Source: Yanghanlia caeni (GTDB lineage: Bacteria > Pseudomonadota > Gammaproteobacteria > Burkholderiales > Burkholderiaceae_B). From it: a stretch of 64,000 bases of DNA. The DNA is taken from contig JAUZQE010000013.1 of the NCBI GenBank assembly GCA_030733815.1, positions 1-64,000 on the forward strand, written 5' to 3'. The stretch's first letter is position 1. Every line of letters begins with the position of its first letter. The notes under the pieces are model-generated. The model did no database searches. It was not told the origin of the DNA and saw nothing but the letters and a program-made list of their open reading frames with translations. Positions 28,542-36,955 of the stretch are shown here, piece by piece. A program made the translations under genes and the position numbers.

Positions 28542-30509
28542 TCAGGCCAGACTCTGACGACGCAGGCGGCGCCACAGCGTGGTGCGGCTGATTCCCAGCC
28601 GCTTGGCCGCCTGCTCACGATTTCCGCCGGCCGCCTCCAGGGCGGCCAGCAAGGCCCGGCGCTCCTCGTCGGGCTGCAGCGCATTCGCGGGCCACGCCTC
28701 TTCTGCCGTGACCCCGTTGCCGCCCTTCGCCGACGACGGCTGCATGAACAGCTCCGGCGCAATGTCGCGCAATTCACTTTGCGTGATCGGCCGGCCACGC
28801 GCCTCGGGCTCGCGAAACACCATGATCCGCTCGATCAGATTCTCAAGCTCACGGATATTCCCCGGCCAGGCGTAATGGCGCCCCGCCTGCACGACCGCCT
28901 GCACGATGGATTCGTCGGCCAGGCTGCGCTCGCCCAGACGCAGCGCGATCTTCTCGGCCAGATGCCGCGCGAGAAGGGGCAGATCACCATGCCGTTCACG
29001 CAGGGGCGGCAGACGCACCACCAGAATATTCAGGCGGTAATACAGATCCTGCCGGAAGGCGCCTTCTCTCACCTGCCTGGCCAGATCGCGGTGCGTGGCC
29101 GCAATCACCCGCAAGTCGACCGGTGTGGGCACGGTGGCACCGATGCGCAACACTTCGCGTTCCTGCAGCACGCGCAACAGGCGCGTCTGCAGCGACAGCG
29201 GCATCTCGCCGATTTCATCCAGAAAGATCGTTCCGGTATGCGCCGCCTCGAAAAGCCCCACCTTGCCGCCACGGCTCGAACCGGTAAAGGCACCTTCCAC
29301 GTAGCCGAACAACTCGCTTTCCAGCAGCGACTCGGGAAATGCCGCACAGTTGATGGCTACGAACGGCTGGGCGTGACGGGCGCTGGCGTTGTGGATGCCC
29401 TGCGCCAGAAGCTCCTTGCCGGTGCCGCTCTCGCCCACCACCAGTACGGTGGCCGTGCTTTGCGCGCAGCTGTGGGCGCGGCGCCGCACCGCGCGTAGCG
29501 CTTCGCTTTCCCCCACCAGATTGGCCAGCCCGTATTTGGCATGATGCGACGGCGGCCGGCTGCGCGAACGCAGGCTGCGGTCGAGCCGCTGAATCACCAG
29601 CGGATCCTGACAGACCAGCACGGCGCCCGTCTGGCGCCCCTGTTCGACGATCGGCAATCGCGTGACCACGGTGGTACGACCGCTCACCTGCTGCACCTGC
29701 TCCACTTCCGAAACACCCGTGCGCAGCGTCTGCGCCAGGCTCAGCTCACCGTTCACGGAACTGAGACGCTGGCCTATCAGCTGTTCGGCAGGCCGGCCGA
29801 TGAAGGCCTCCATGGCCGGATTGACCGTCTCGATGCGCTCGTCGGGATCCACCGCCACCACGCCGTCCTTGAGTTGGGCCAGAATCGTATTGAGCTTTTC
29901 CCGGCGCGCGCCTTCCTGACGTGCCACACGGGCAATGTCGATGGCGGCGGCCATGGCCTCGCGCACCGCGCCCTGCGAATACAGCAGCAGGCCCTCCATG
30001 CCGCGTGCACGCGCCAGGTCGACCACAAGGCCCGGCGCCACCACCGTCTCGATGCCCATGGCGGCCAGTTCGTCGACACAGGCTTCTGCCTGCGCCTCAC
30101 CGTCATAGGCCCGGATCTCGATCTGCAGACCAAAGCGCTCGTTGAAGCGCTGCAGCTGCGGCGGCACGGCACCATACGTCACCAGGGCGATGCGGCGTGA
30201 GCGCGATGCCGCCCGGGCCAGCTCCTGCATCACGTCGAAACCGTCTGGCTTCACGAGCACCACGGGAAGATCGAGGTGATCGCGCAGGAAGCTGCCGTTG
30301 GATCCCGCCGCCACGACCGCATCCACACCCATGGTCTGACGCAGGTCGGCAATACCCTGCACGGCGTCATCGTAGATTCGATCAAGGACCGCGACTTCGG
30401 CGGCGCCGGCATAACTGGGGGCAACGTCCTCAAGTAGCGTGCGCAAGCCGTGAAAGCCGACCGCCACGATACGCAGGCGGCCCGAGGTGTTGGGTGGGTA
30501 CGGAGTCAC
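28542..30509 (-). CDS. prpR: Sigma-54-dependent propionate catabolism activator PrpR
   Basis: PrpR activates the prp operon when 2-methylcitrate accumulates. From the GTG at 30509 it is about 655 residues. In order: an N-terminal PrpR sensory domain (RIVAVGFHGLRTLLEDVAP), a PAS region (DGVVAVDPDERIETVNPAME), the AAA+ domain with Walker A VGESGTGKELLAQG, the sigma-54 contact loop ELFGYVEGAFTGSSRGG (the usual GAFTGA ends as GAFTGS), Walker B TIFLDEIGEM, and a Fis-type helix-turn-helix (AAKRLGISRTTLWRRL). An upstream GTG at 30566 would add poorly conserved residues; the exact start is uncertain. It diverges from prpB. Confidence 0.94.
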   Translation of the reverse strand: MTPYPPNTSGRLRIVAVGFHGLRTLLEDVAPSYAGAAEVAVLDRIYDDAVQGIADLRQTMGVDAVVAAGSNGSFLRDHLDLPVVLVKPDGFDVMQELARAASRSRRIALVTYGAVPPQLQRFNERFGLQIEIRAYDGEAQAEACVDELAAMGIETVVAPGLVVDLARARGMEGLLLYSQGAVREAMAAAIDIARVARQEGARREKLNTILAQLKDGVVAVDPDERIETVNPAMEAFIGRPAEQLIGQRLSSVNGELSLAQTLRTGVSEVEQVQQVSGRTTVVTRLPIVEQGRQTGAVLVCQDPLVIQRLDRSLRSRSRPPSHHAKYGLANLVGESEALRAVRRRAHSCAQSTATVLVVGESGTGKELLAQGIHNASARHAQPFVAINCAAFPESLLESELFGYVEGAFTGSSRGGKVGLFEAAHTGTIFLDEIGEMPLSLQTRLLRVLQEREVLRIGATVPTPVDLRVIAATHRDLARQVREGAFRQDLYYRLNILVVRLPPLRERHGDLPLLARHLAEKIALRLGERSLADESIVQAVVQAGRHYAWPGNIRELENLIERIMVFREPEARGRPITQSELRDIAPELFMQPSSAKGGNGVTAEEAWPANALQPDEERRALLAALEAAGGNREQAAKRLGISRTTLWRRLRRQSLA

Positions 30510-30566
30510 GATAAGAATTGAAGAGACAAAACGGAGCGACGAAATGGCACGTGCGACGCGCAACAC

Positions 30567-30603
30567 TGAAACAATGACGTTTCACTGAAACATACCATGA
30601 AAC
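30567..30603. promoter_or_regulatory. PrpR enhancer-like TGAAAC repeats
   Basis: TGAAAC (30567-30572) and GTTTCA (30579-30584) form an inverted repeat with a 6-bp spacer. Two more TGAAAC copies follow at 30586-30591 and 30598-30603. The cluster lies next to prpR and about 115-150 bp upstream of the sigma-54 promoter, a typical distance for an enhancer-binding protein. Confidence 0.7.
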
Positions 30604-30715
30604 ACCATCACCCGTGCAGCAGAAGGTTTTTTGATCCGCACACGAACACCTCTGCTACCATGAACGCCGCTTCTTTCAATGCCTTGCCAGCATTCTGTCG
30701 AGCGCTGAAAAAAGT

Positions 30716-30731
30716 TGGCATGAATCGTGCT
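30716..30731 (+). promoter_or_regulatory. Sigma-54 (-24/-12) promoter for prpB
   Basis: TGGCATGAATCGTGCT matches the sigma-54 pattern: GG at 30717-30718 and GC at 30729-30730 are exactly 10 bp apart. Transcription would start near 30742, giving a leader of about 50 nt before the prpB GTG. PrpR is an AAA+ sigma-54 activator, so the pairing is expected. Confidence 0.72.
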
Positions 30732-30790
30732 TGGTAGAATCCCATCATCATCCGTGCGCACCCGTGCGCCATGAACTCAGAGGATCCGAC

Positions 30791-31690
30791 GTGAGCCAGA
30801 ACATCAATACATCCGCCGGCGCCCGCTTCCGCCAGGCACTCAAGGAAGAACAGCCGTTGCAGATCATCGGCGCCATCAACGCGAATCACGCGCTGCTGGC
30901 CAAGCGTGCCGGTTATCGCGCCATTTACCTTTCGGGCGGGGGTGTTGCCGCCGGTTCGCTGGGCATGCCCGACCTGGGCATCAACACGCTCGACGACGTG
31001 CTGATCGACGTGCGCCGCATCACCGACGTATGTGACGTGCCGCTGATCGTCGACATCGACACCGGCTTCGGCCCCTCGGCCTTCAACATCGCCCGCACCA
31101 TCAAAAGCCTGATCAAGTTCGGCGCCGCCGGCTGCCACATCGAAGACCAGGTCGGTGCCAAGCGCTGCGGCCATCGCCCCGGCAAGGAAATCGTGAGCAC
31201 CGCGGAAATGGCCGACCGCGTGAAGGCCGCTGCCGACGCACGTACCGACGAGCAGTTCTACCTGATCGCCCGTACCGACGCCATTGCCGTGGAAGGAGTG
31301 GATGCCGCCATCGAGCGTGCCCTGGCCTGTGTCGAAGCCGGCGCCGACGCCATCTTCGCCGAGGCGTCGTACGATCTGGACACCTACAAGCGCTTCAGCG
31401 AAGCCGTGAAGGTACCTCTGCTGGCCAATATCACCGAATTCGGTGCCACGCCCCTGTTCAGCGTGCCCGAGCTCGGCAGCGCCGGGGTGAGCATGGTACT
31501 TTACCCGCTGTCCGCCTTCCGCGCCATGAACCGCGCCGCCGAAACGGTGTACCAGGCGATCCGCCGCGATGGCCACCAGCGCAACGTCATCGACATGATG
31601 CAGACGCGCGAGGAGCTGTACGACCGCATCGGCTACCATGAATTCGAAGCCCGTCTCGACGCCCTCTTCCAGCAGGGCAAGGCCAAGTAA
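30791..31690 (+). CDS. prpB: 2-methylisocitrate lyase
   Basis: It cleaves 2-methylisocitrate to pyruvate and succinate, the last step of the methylcitrate cycle. The 299-residue protein starts at a GTG (30791) with AGAGGAT upstream. Isocitrate-lyase-superfamily features: [17 protein letters not shown], Mg-binding [11 protein letters not shown], the active-site Cys in [13 protein letters not shown], and [17 protein letters not shown]. It is first in the prpBC-acnD-prpF-prpD operon. Confidence 0.97.
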   Translation: MSQNINTSAGARFRQALKEEQPLQIIGAINANHALLAKRAGYRAIYLSGGGVAAGSLGMPDLGINTLDDVLIDVRRITDVCDVPLIVDIDTGFGPSAFNIARTIKSLIKFGAAGCHIEDQVGAKRCGHRPGKEIVSTAEMADRVKAAADARTDEQFYLIARTDAIAVEGVDAAIERALACVEAGADAIFAEASYDLDTYKRFSEAVKVPLLANITEFGATPLFSVPELGSAGVSMVLYPLSAFRAMNRAAETVYQAIRRDGHQRNVIDMMQTREELYDRIGYHEFEARLDALFQQGKAK

Positions 31691-31703
31691 ACGCAAGACA
31701 ATC

Positions 31704-31720
31704 CGGGGCGCTGCGCCCCG
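31704..31720. repeat. 7-bp hairpin between prpB and prpC
   Basis: CGGGGCG (31704-31710) and CGCCCCG (31714-31720) form a perfect stem with a 3-nt loop in the 56-bp gap. No T-run follows, so it should not terminate transcription by itself. It is one of several intercistronic hairpins in this operon. Confidence 0.55.
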
Positions 31721-31746
31721 CCCACATCATTGATCAGGAGTGAGGC

Positions 31747-32904
31747 ATGACCACAGAAACCTCCACAGAAAACAAACCCAAACCCAAGAAATCGGTTGCC
31801 CTTTCCGGCGTCGTGGCCGGCAACACCGCACTGTGCACCGTGGGCCGTTCCGGTAACGACCTGCACTACCGCGGCTACGACATTCTCGATATCGCCGAAG
31901 CCTGCGAATTCGAGGAAGTCGCGCACCTGCTGATTCACGGCAAGTTCCCCAACCGCGCCGAACTGAATGCCTACAAGCAGAAGCTGCGCCGCCTGCGTGG
32001 CCTGCCCGTGCAGCTGCAGGCGGCCCTGGAAGCCCTGCCCCCCGCCAGTCACCCCATGGACGTGATGCGCACGGCCGTTTCGGTGCTGGGCTGCCTGCTG
32101 CCGGAAAAAGACGACCACAACATTCCCGACGCGCGCGACATCGCCGACCGCCTGATGGCCTGCCTCGGCCCCGCGCTGCTGTACTGGTACCACTACAGCC
32201 ATAACGGCCGCATGATCGACGTCGAAACCGACGACGACTCCATTGGCGGCAACTTCCTGACCCTGCTGCACGGCGAAACCGCCCCCGAAGAGTGGGTCAA
32301 GGCAATGCACGTGTCGCTGATCCTGTATGCCGAGCACGAGTTCAACGCGTCGACCTTCACCAGCCGCGTCATTGCCGGCACGGGTTCCGACATGTACTCG
32401 GCCGTGGCCGGCGCCATCGGCGCGCTGCGTGGCCCCAAGCACGGTGGCGCCAACGAGGTGGCCTTCGAAGTGCAGAAGCGCTACGAAACCCCCGATGAGG
32501 CCGAAGAGGACATTCGCCGCCGCGTCGAGAACAAGGAAGTCATCATCGGTTTCGGTCACCCCGTGTACACGGTGTCCGACCCGCGCAACAAGGTCATCAA
32601 GGAAGTGGCCCGCCAGCTGTCGGTATCGGCCGGCAACACCAAGATGTTCGACATTGCCGAACGCCTCGAAACAGTGATGTGGGACGTCAAGAAGATGTTC
32701 CCCAACCTCGACTGGTTCTCGGCCGTGTCGTACCACATGATGGGCGTTCCCACGGCAATGTTCACGCCGCTGTTCGTGATCGCACGTACGGCCGGCTGGG
32801 CAGCGCACATCATCGAGCAGCGCATCGACAACAAGATCATTCGCCCCACGGCCAACTACATCGGGCCGGAAGATCAGAAGTTCGTACCCATCGACGAACG
32901 CTGA
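31747..32904 (+). CDS. prpC: 2-methylcitrate synthase
   Basis: It condenses propionyl-CoA with oxaloacetate to 2-methylcitrate. The 385-residue length and N-terminus ([35 protein letters not shown]) are those of PrpC rather than GltA. Active-site blocks are [17 protein letters not shown] and [15 protein letters not shown], and the end is the typical [24 protein letters not shown] ribosome-binding site precedes the ATG. Confidence 0.97.
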   Translation: MTTETSTENKPKPKKSVALSGVVAGNTALCTVGRSGNDLHYRGYDILDIAEACEFEEVAHLLIHGKFPNRAELNAYKQKLRRLRGLPVQLQAALEALPPASHPMDVMRTAVSVLGCLLPEKDDHNIPDARDIADRLMACLGPALLYWYHYSHNGRMIDVETDDDSIGGNFLTLLHGETAPEEWVKAMHVSLILYAEHEFNASTFTSRVIAGTGSDMYSAVAGAIGALRGPKHGGANEVAFEVQKRYETPDEAEEDIRRRVENKEVIIGFGHPVYTVSDPRNKVIKEVARQLSVSAGNTKMFDIAERLETVMWDVKKMFPNLDWFSAVSYHMMGVPTAMFTPLFVIARTAGWAAHIIEQRIDNKIIRPTANYIGPEDQKFVPIDER

Positions 32905-32994
32905 TCCTGGATGCGGCGTCGGCCCCGGAACCGGGCTGCGGCCCGGACGAGCCGCTCTGCCGCCTCCGGGGCCGGAGGCTCTCCTGAACCTGAC

Positions 32995-33026
32995 GGGGAA
33001 CGCCGGCCTGAGTGCCGGCGTTCCCC
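32995..33026. repeat. 13-bp perfect hairpin between prpC and acnD
   Basis: GGGGAACGCCGGC (32995-33007) pairs perfectly with GCCGGCGTTCCCC (33014-33026) around a 6-nt loop. It ends 19 nt upstream of the acnD start codon. No T-run follows. This very stable stem could stabilise the upstream message or modulate acnD translation. Confidence 0.65.
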
Positions 33027-33045
33027 ATATTGGAAGATACAAGCA

Positions 33046-35646
33046 ATGAATACCGCCTATCGCAAACCCCTGCCGGGCACCGACCTGGATTACTTCGACG
33101 CGCGCGAAGCCGTCGAAGCAATCGCCCCCGGCGCCTACGATACGCTGCCCTACACCTCGCGCGTGCATGCCGAGAACCTGGTGCGCCGCTGCGACCCCGA
33201 AATACTTGTCGAGTCGCTCAAGCAGCTGATCGAACGCCGCCGCGACCGCGACTTCCCCTGGTACCCTGCCCGCGTGGTGTGTCACGACATTCTGGGCCAG
33301 ACCGCCTTCGTCGACCTTGCCGGGCTGCGCGACGCCATCGCCGCCAAGGGTGGCGACCCCTCGCTGGTGAATCCCGTGGTACCCACCCAGCTGATTGTCG
33401 ACCACTCGCTGGCCGTGGAACATGCCGGCTTCGAGAAAGACGCGTTTGAAAAGAACCGCGCGATCGAAGACCGTCGCAACGACGACCGCTTCCACTTCAT
33501 CAACTGGACAAAGAAAGCGTTTCGCAACGTCGACGTCATTCCGCCGGGCAACGGCATCATGCACCAGATCAACCTCGAGCGCATGTCACCGGTGGTGCAC
33601 GCGCTTGACGGCGTGGCTTTCCCCGATACGCTGGTGGGCACCGACAGCCACACACCGCACGTCGACGCACTGGGCGTGATCGCCATCGGCGTGGGCGGCC
33701 TGGAAGCCGAAAGCGTCATGCTGGGCCGCGCCTCATGGATGCGCCTGCCCGACATCGTGGGCGTCGAGCTCACCGGCCGCCTGGCTCCCGGAACCACCGC
33801 CACCGACCTCGTGCTGGCGCTCACCGAGTTCCTGCGCAACGCCAAGGTGGTGTCGAGCTACCTGGAGTTCTTTGGCGACGGCGTACCCAGCCTGACACTC
33901 GGCGACCGCGCCACCATCTCGAACATGACTCCCGAATATGGCGCCACTGCTGCCATGTTCTACATCGACCAGCAGACCATCGACTATCTGCGCCTGACGG
34001 GCCGCGACGAAAAACAGGTCAAGCTGGTTGAAACGTATGCGCGTACCGCGGGCCTGTGGGCCGACAGCCTTGCCAACGCCCAGTATGAGCGCGTGCTGCG
34101 CTTCGACCTGTCGAGCGTCACCCGCAACATCGCCGGGCCCTCGAACCCGCATCGCCGCGTCGCCACCAGCGAGCTGGAGCAGCACGGCATCACGGGCGAA
34201 GTGCAGGAAGAACCCGGCCTGATGCCCGACGGTGCCGTGATCATCGCGGCGATCACCAGCTGTACCAACACCAGCAATCCGCGCAACGTCATCGCGGCCG
34301 GCCTGCTGGCGCGTAACGCCAACGCCCGCGGCCTCGTGCGCAAGCCCTGGGTGAAGACCTCGCTTGCGCCCGGCTCCAAGGCCGTGCAGCTGTACCTGGA
34401 AGAAGCCAGCCTGCTGCCCGAACTCGAAAAGCTCGGCTTCGGCATCGTGGGCTTTGCCTGCACGACGTGCAACGGCATGAGTGGCGCGCTCGATCCGCGC
34501 ATCCAGCAGGAAATCATCGACCGCGACCTCTACGCGACCGCCGTGCTCTCGGGCAACCGCAACTTCGACGGCCGCATCCATCCTTACGCAAAGCAGGCAT
34601 TCCTTGCCTCACCGCCGCTGGTGGTGGCCTATGCCATTGCGGGCACGATCCGCTTCGACATCGAGAAAGACGTACTCGGCCACGACGCCGAGGGCAATCC
34701 GGTCACACTCAAGGACATCTGGCCGTCCGACGAGGAAATCGACGCGCTGGTGGCCTCGGCCGTGAAGCCGGAACACTTCCGCAAGGTGTACGAGCCGATG
34801 TTCGCCGCCAGTGTCGACACGGGCGAAAAGGTCTCGCCGCTGTACGACTGGCGCCCCCAGAGCACGTATATCCGCCGCCCGCCGTACTGGGAAGGCGCGC
34901 TGGCGGGCGAACGCACGCTCAAGGGCATGCGTCCCCTGGCGCTGCTGGGTGACAACATCACCACCGATCACCTGTCGCCGTCGAACGCGATTCTGCCCGA
35001 CAGCGCGGCCGGTGAATACCTGGCCAAGATGGGCCTGCCCGAAGAAGACTTCAACTCGTACGCCACGCACCGCGGCGACCACCTCACCGCCCAACGTGCC
35101 ACCTTCGCCAACCCCAAGCTCATCAACGAGATGGCGGTGGTCGACGGCCAGGTGAAGCAGGGTTCGCTCGCGCGCCTCGAGCCGGAAGGCAAGGTCATGC
35201 GCATGTGGGAAACCATCGAAACCTACATGGAGCGTCGTCAGCCGCTGATCATCATCGCGGGTGCCGACTACGGCCAGGGTTCTTCGCGCGACTGGGCCGC
35301 CAAGGGTGTGCGCCTGGCAGGTGTCGAAGCCATCGTTGCCGAAGGCTTCGAACGCATCCACCGCACCAACCTGGTGGGCATGGGCGTGCTGCCGCTGGAA
35401 TTCCAGCCGGGCACCAACCGCAAGACGCTGGAGCTCGACGGCACCGAGACCTACGACGTCCTGGGTGAACGCAAACCGGGCGCCACGCTCACGCTCGTGA
35501 TCAACCGCCGCAACGGCGACCGTGTCGAAGTACCGGTCCTCTGCCGACTCGACACGGCCGAGGAAGTTTCGATCTACGAAGCGGGCGGTGTGCTGCAGCG
35601 CTTCGCACAGGACTTCCTTGAAGCGTCCGGCAACGCGCAGCCATAA
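33046..35646 (+). CDS. acnD: Fe/S-dependent 2-methylcitrate dehydratase AcnD
   Basis: AcnD dehydrates 2-methylcitrate to a methylaconitate isomer that needs PrpF for conversion. The 866-residue aconitase-fold protein carries the Fe-S cysteines in ITSCTNTSNPRNVI and FACTTCNGMSGALD, the HCHT-like substrate block DSHTPHVDALGVIAIGVGG, and the C-terminal swivel domain IIAGADYGQGSSRDWAAKG. It is clearly different from acnB, which has its own locus at 39.3 kb. It follows prpC and precedes prpF by 13 bp, so AcnD and PrpF are made together. Confidence 0.95.
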   Translation: MNTAYRKPLPGTDLDYFDAREAVEAIAPGAYDTLPYTSRVHAENLVRRCDPEILVESLKQLIERRRDRDFPWYPARVVCHDILGQTAFVDLAGLRDAIAAKGGDPSLVNPVVPTQLIVDHSLAVEHAGFEKDAFEKNRAIEDRRNDDRFHFINWTKKAFRNVDVIPPGNGIMHQINLERMSPVVHALDGVAFPDTLVGTDSHTPHVDALGVIAIGVGGLEAESVMLGRASWMRLPDIVGVELTGRLAPGTTATDLVLALTEFLRNAKVVSSYLEFFGDGVPSLTLGDRATISNMTPEYGATAAMFYIDQQTIDYLRLTGRDEKQVKLVETYARTAGLWADSLANAQYERVLRFDLSSVTRNIAGPSNPHRRVATSELEQHGITGEVQEEPGLMPDGAVIIAAITSCTNTSNPRNVIAAGLLARNANARGLVRKPWVKTSLAPGSKAVQLYLEEASLLPELEKLGFGIVGFACTTCNGMSGALDPRIQQEIIDRDLYATAVLSGNRNFDGRIHPYAKQAFLASPPLVVAYAIAGTIRFDIEKDVLGHDAEGNPVTLKDIWPSDEEIDALVASAVKPEHFRKVYEPMFAASVDTGEKVSPLYDWRPQSTYIRRPPYWEGALAGERTLKGMRPLALLGDNITTDHLSPSNAILPDSAAGEYLAKMGLPEEDFNSYATHRGDHLTAQRATFANPKLINEMAVVDGQVKQGSLARLEPEGKVMRMWETIETYMERRQPLIIIAGADYGQGSSRDWAAKGVRLAGVEAIVAEGFERIHRTNLVGMGVLPLEFQPGTNRKTLELDGTETYDVLGERKPGATLTLVINRRNGDRVEVPVLCRLDTAEEVSIYEAGGVLQRFAQDFLEASGNAQP

Positions 35647-35659
35647 AGGAACCCAAACG

Positions 35660-36850
35660 ATGACGTTCGCACCCCAAATCAAGATTCCCGCGATTTACAT
35701 GCGGGGCGGCACCAGCAAGGGGGTTTTCTTCAAGCTCGAGGATCTGCCCCCCGCAGCTCAGAAGCCCGGGCCGGCGCGCGACGCCCTGCTGATGCGCGTG
35801 ATCGGCAGCCCCGACCCGTACGGCAAGCACACCGACGGCATGGGCGGGGCTACCTCCAGCACCAGCAAGGTGGTGATCCTGTCGCGCAGCAGCCAGCCGG
35901 GTCACGATGTCGATTACCTGTTCGGGCAGGTATCGATCGACAAGCCCTTCATCGACTGGAGCGGCAACTGCGGCAACCTGTCGGCAGCGGTGGGGCCATG
36001 TGCCATTGCAATGGGCCTCATCGACGCCGACCGGCTGGTGTCCGACGGCACCGCCACCGTGCGGATCTGGCAGGCCAACATCGGCAAGACCATCATCGGT
36101 CAGGTGCCAATGACAGGTGGCAGCGTGCAGGAAACGGGCGACTTCGAACTCGACGGCGTCACGTTCCCGGCGGCCGAGATCGGCGTCGAGTTCGTCGACC
36201 CAGCCGCCGACGATGAAGACGGCGGCGGGGCGCTGTTTCCCACCGGCAATGTGGTCGATACACTCGACGTGCCGGGCGTGGGCCGCTTTCAGGCCACGCT
36301 CATCAACGCCGGCATTCCCACCATCTTCCTGAATGCGGCCGATATCGGCTATACCGGCACCGAGCTGCAGGACGACATCAATGGCGATGCGGCCGCACTC
36401 GAGCGCTTCGAAACGATCCGGGCTCACGGTGCCGTACACATGGGCCTCATCTCCGATGCGGCCGAAGCCGCACAGCGCCAGCACACCCCAAAGGTGGCGT
36501 TCGTGGCACCGGCCGCAGGCTACACGGCATCGAGCGGCAAGCAGATCAACGCCGAAGATGTCGACCTGCTGGTGCGGGCACTGTCGATGGGCAAGCTGCA
36601 TCATGCGATGATGGGCACTGCGGCGGTCGCGATCGGCACGGCCGCCGCCATCCCCGGCACGCTGGTCAACCTCGCCGCCGGGGGCGGTGAGCGCACCGCC
36701 GTACGCTTTGGCCACCCCTCCGGCACATTGCGGGTGGGTGCCGAAGTCGCGCAGGTGAATGGCCAATGGCAGGTCACCAAGGCAATCATGAGCCGCAGCG
36801 CGCGCATCCTCATGGAAGGATGGGTCCGCGTTCCCGGCGACGCCTTCTAG
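35660..36850 (+). CDS. prpF: 2-methylaconitate isomerase PrpF
   Basis: PrpF isomerises the AcnD product to 2-methyl-cis-aconitate. The 396-residue protein has the diaminopimelate-epimerase-like fold. Family blocks are IPAIYMRGGTSKGVFFKLED at the start, TDGMGGATSSTSKVVI, the DWSGNCGNLSAAVGPCA motif with the catalytic-site Cys, and FGHPSGTLRVGAEV near the end. ATG 35660 has AAAGGA upstream and lies 13 bp after acnD. Confidence 0.95.
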   Translation: MTFAPQIKIPAIYMRGGTSKGVFFKLEDLPPAAQKPGPARDALLMRVIGSPDPYGKHTDGMGGATSSTSKVVILSRSSQPGHDVDYLFGQVSIDKPFIDWSGNCGNLSAAVGPCAIAMGLIDADRLVSDGTATVRIWQANIGKTIIGQVPMTGGSVQETGDFELDGVTFPAAEIGVEFVDPAADDEDGGGALFPTGNVVDTLDVPGVGRFQATLINAGIPTIFLNAADIGYTGTELQDDINGDAAALERFETIRAHGAVHMGLISDAAEAAQRQHTPKVAFVAPAAGYTASSGKQINAEDVDLLVRALSMGKLHHAMMGTAAVAIGTAAAIPGTLVNLAAGGGERTAVRFGHPSGTLRVGAEVAQVNGQWQVTKAIMSRSARILMEGWVRVPGDAF

Positions 36851-36861
36851 CCCGCCCCACC

Positions 36862-36931
36862 ACCGGGCCCCACGGGGCCCGGTACTTGCCGGTGCGCCCG
36901 TATCAACGCGCCGGCAATCCTCTGCCGGCGC
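36862..36931. repeat. Two GC-rich hairpins between prpF and prpD
   Basis: The first has ACCGGGCCCC (36862-36871) and GGGGCCCGGT (36874-36883). The second has GCGCCGGCA (36908-36916) and TGCCGGCGC (36923-36931). Both stems are perfect and fill most of the 105-bp gap. Neither is followed by a T-run. The second ends about 25 nt before the prpD ATG, near an AAGGAG ribosome-binding site. Confidence 0.6.
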
Positions 36932-36955
36932 TGCAGTCCTTCAAGGAGCCCGCCT

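Noticed and set aside
30510-30566. Longer PrpR starting at GTG 30566
   Set aside because: It would add 19 residues not typical of PrpR and put the start against the TGAAAC repeat cluster; the GTG at 30509 is closer to the conserved RIVAVGF block.
31633-33564. Long minus-strand open frame opposite prpC and acnD
   Set aside because: It overlaps two well-supported genes and their hairpin; no motif supports it.
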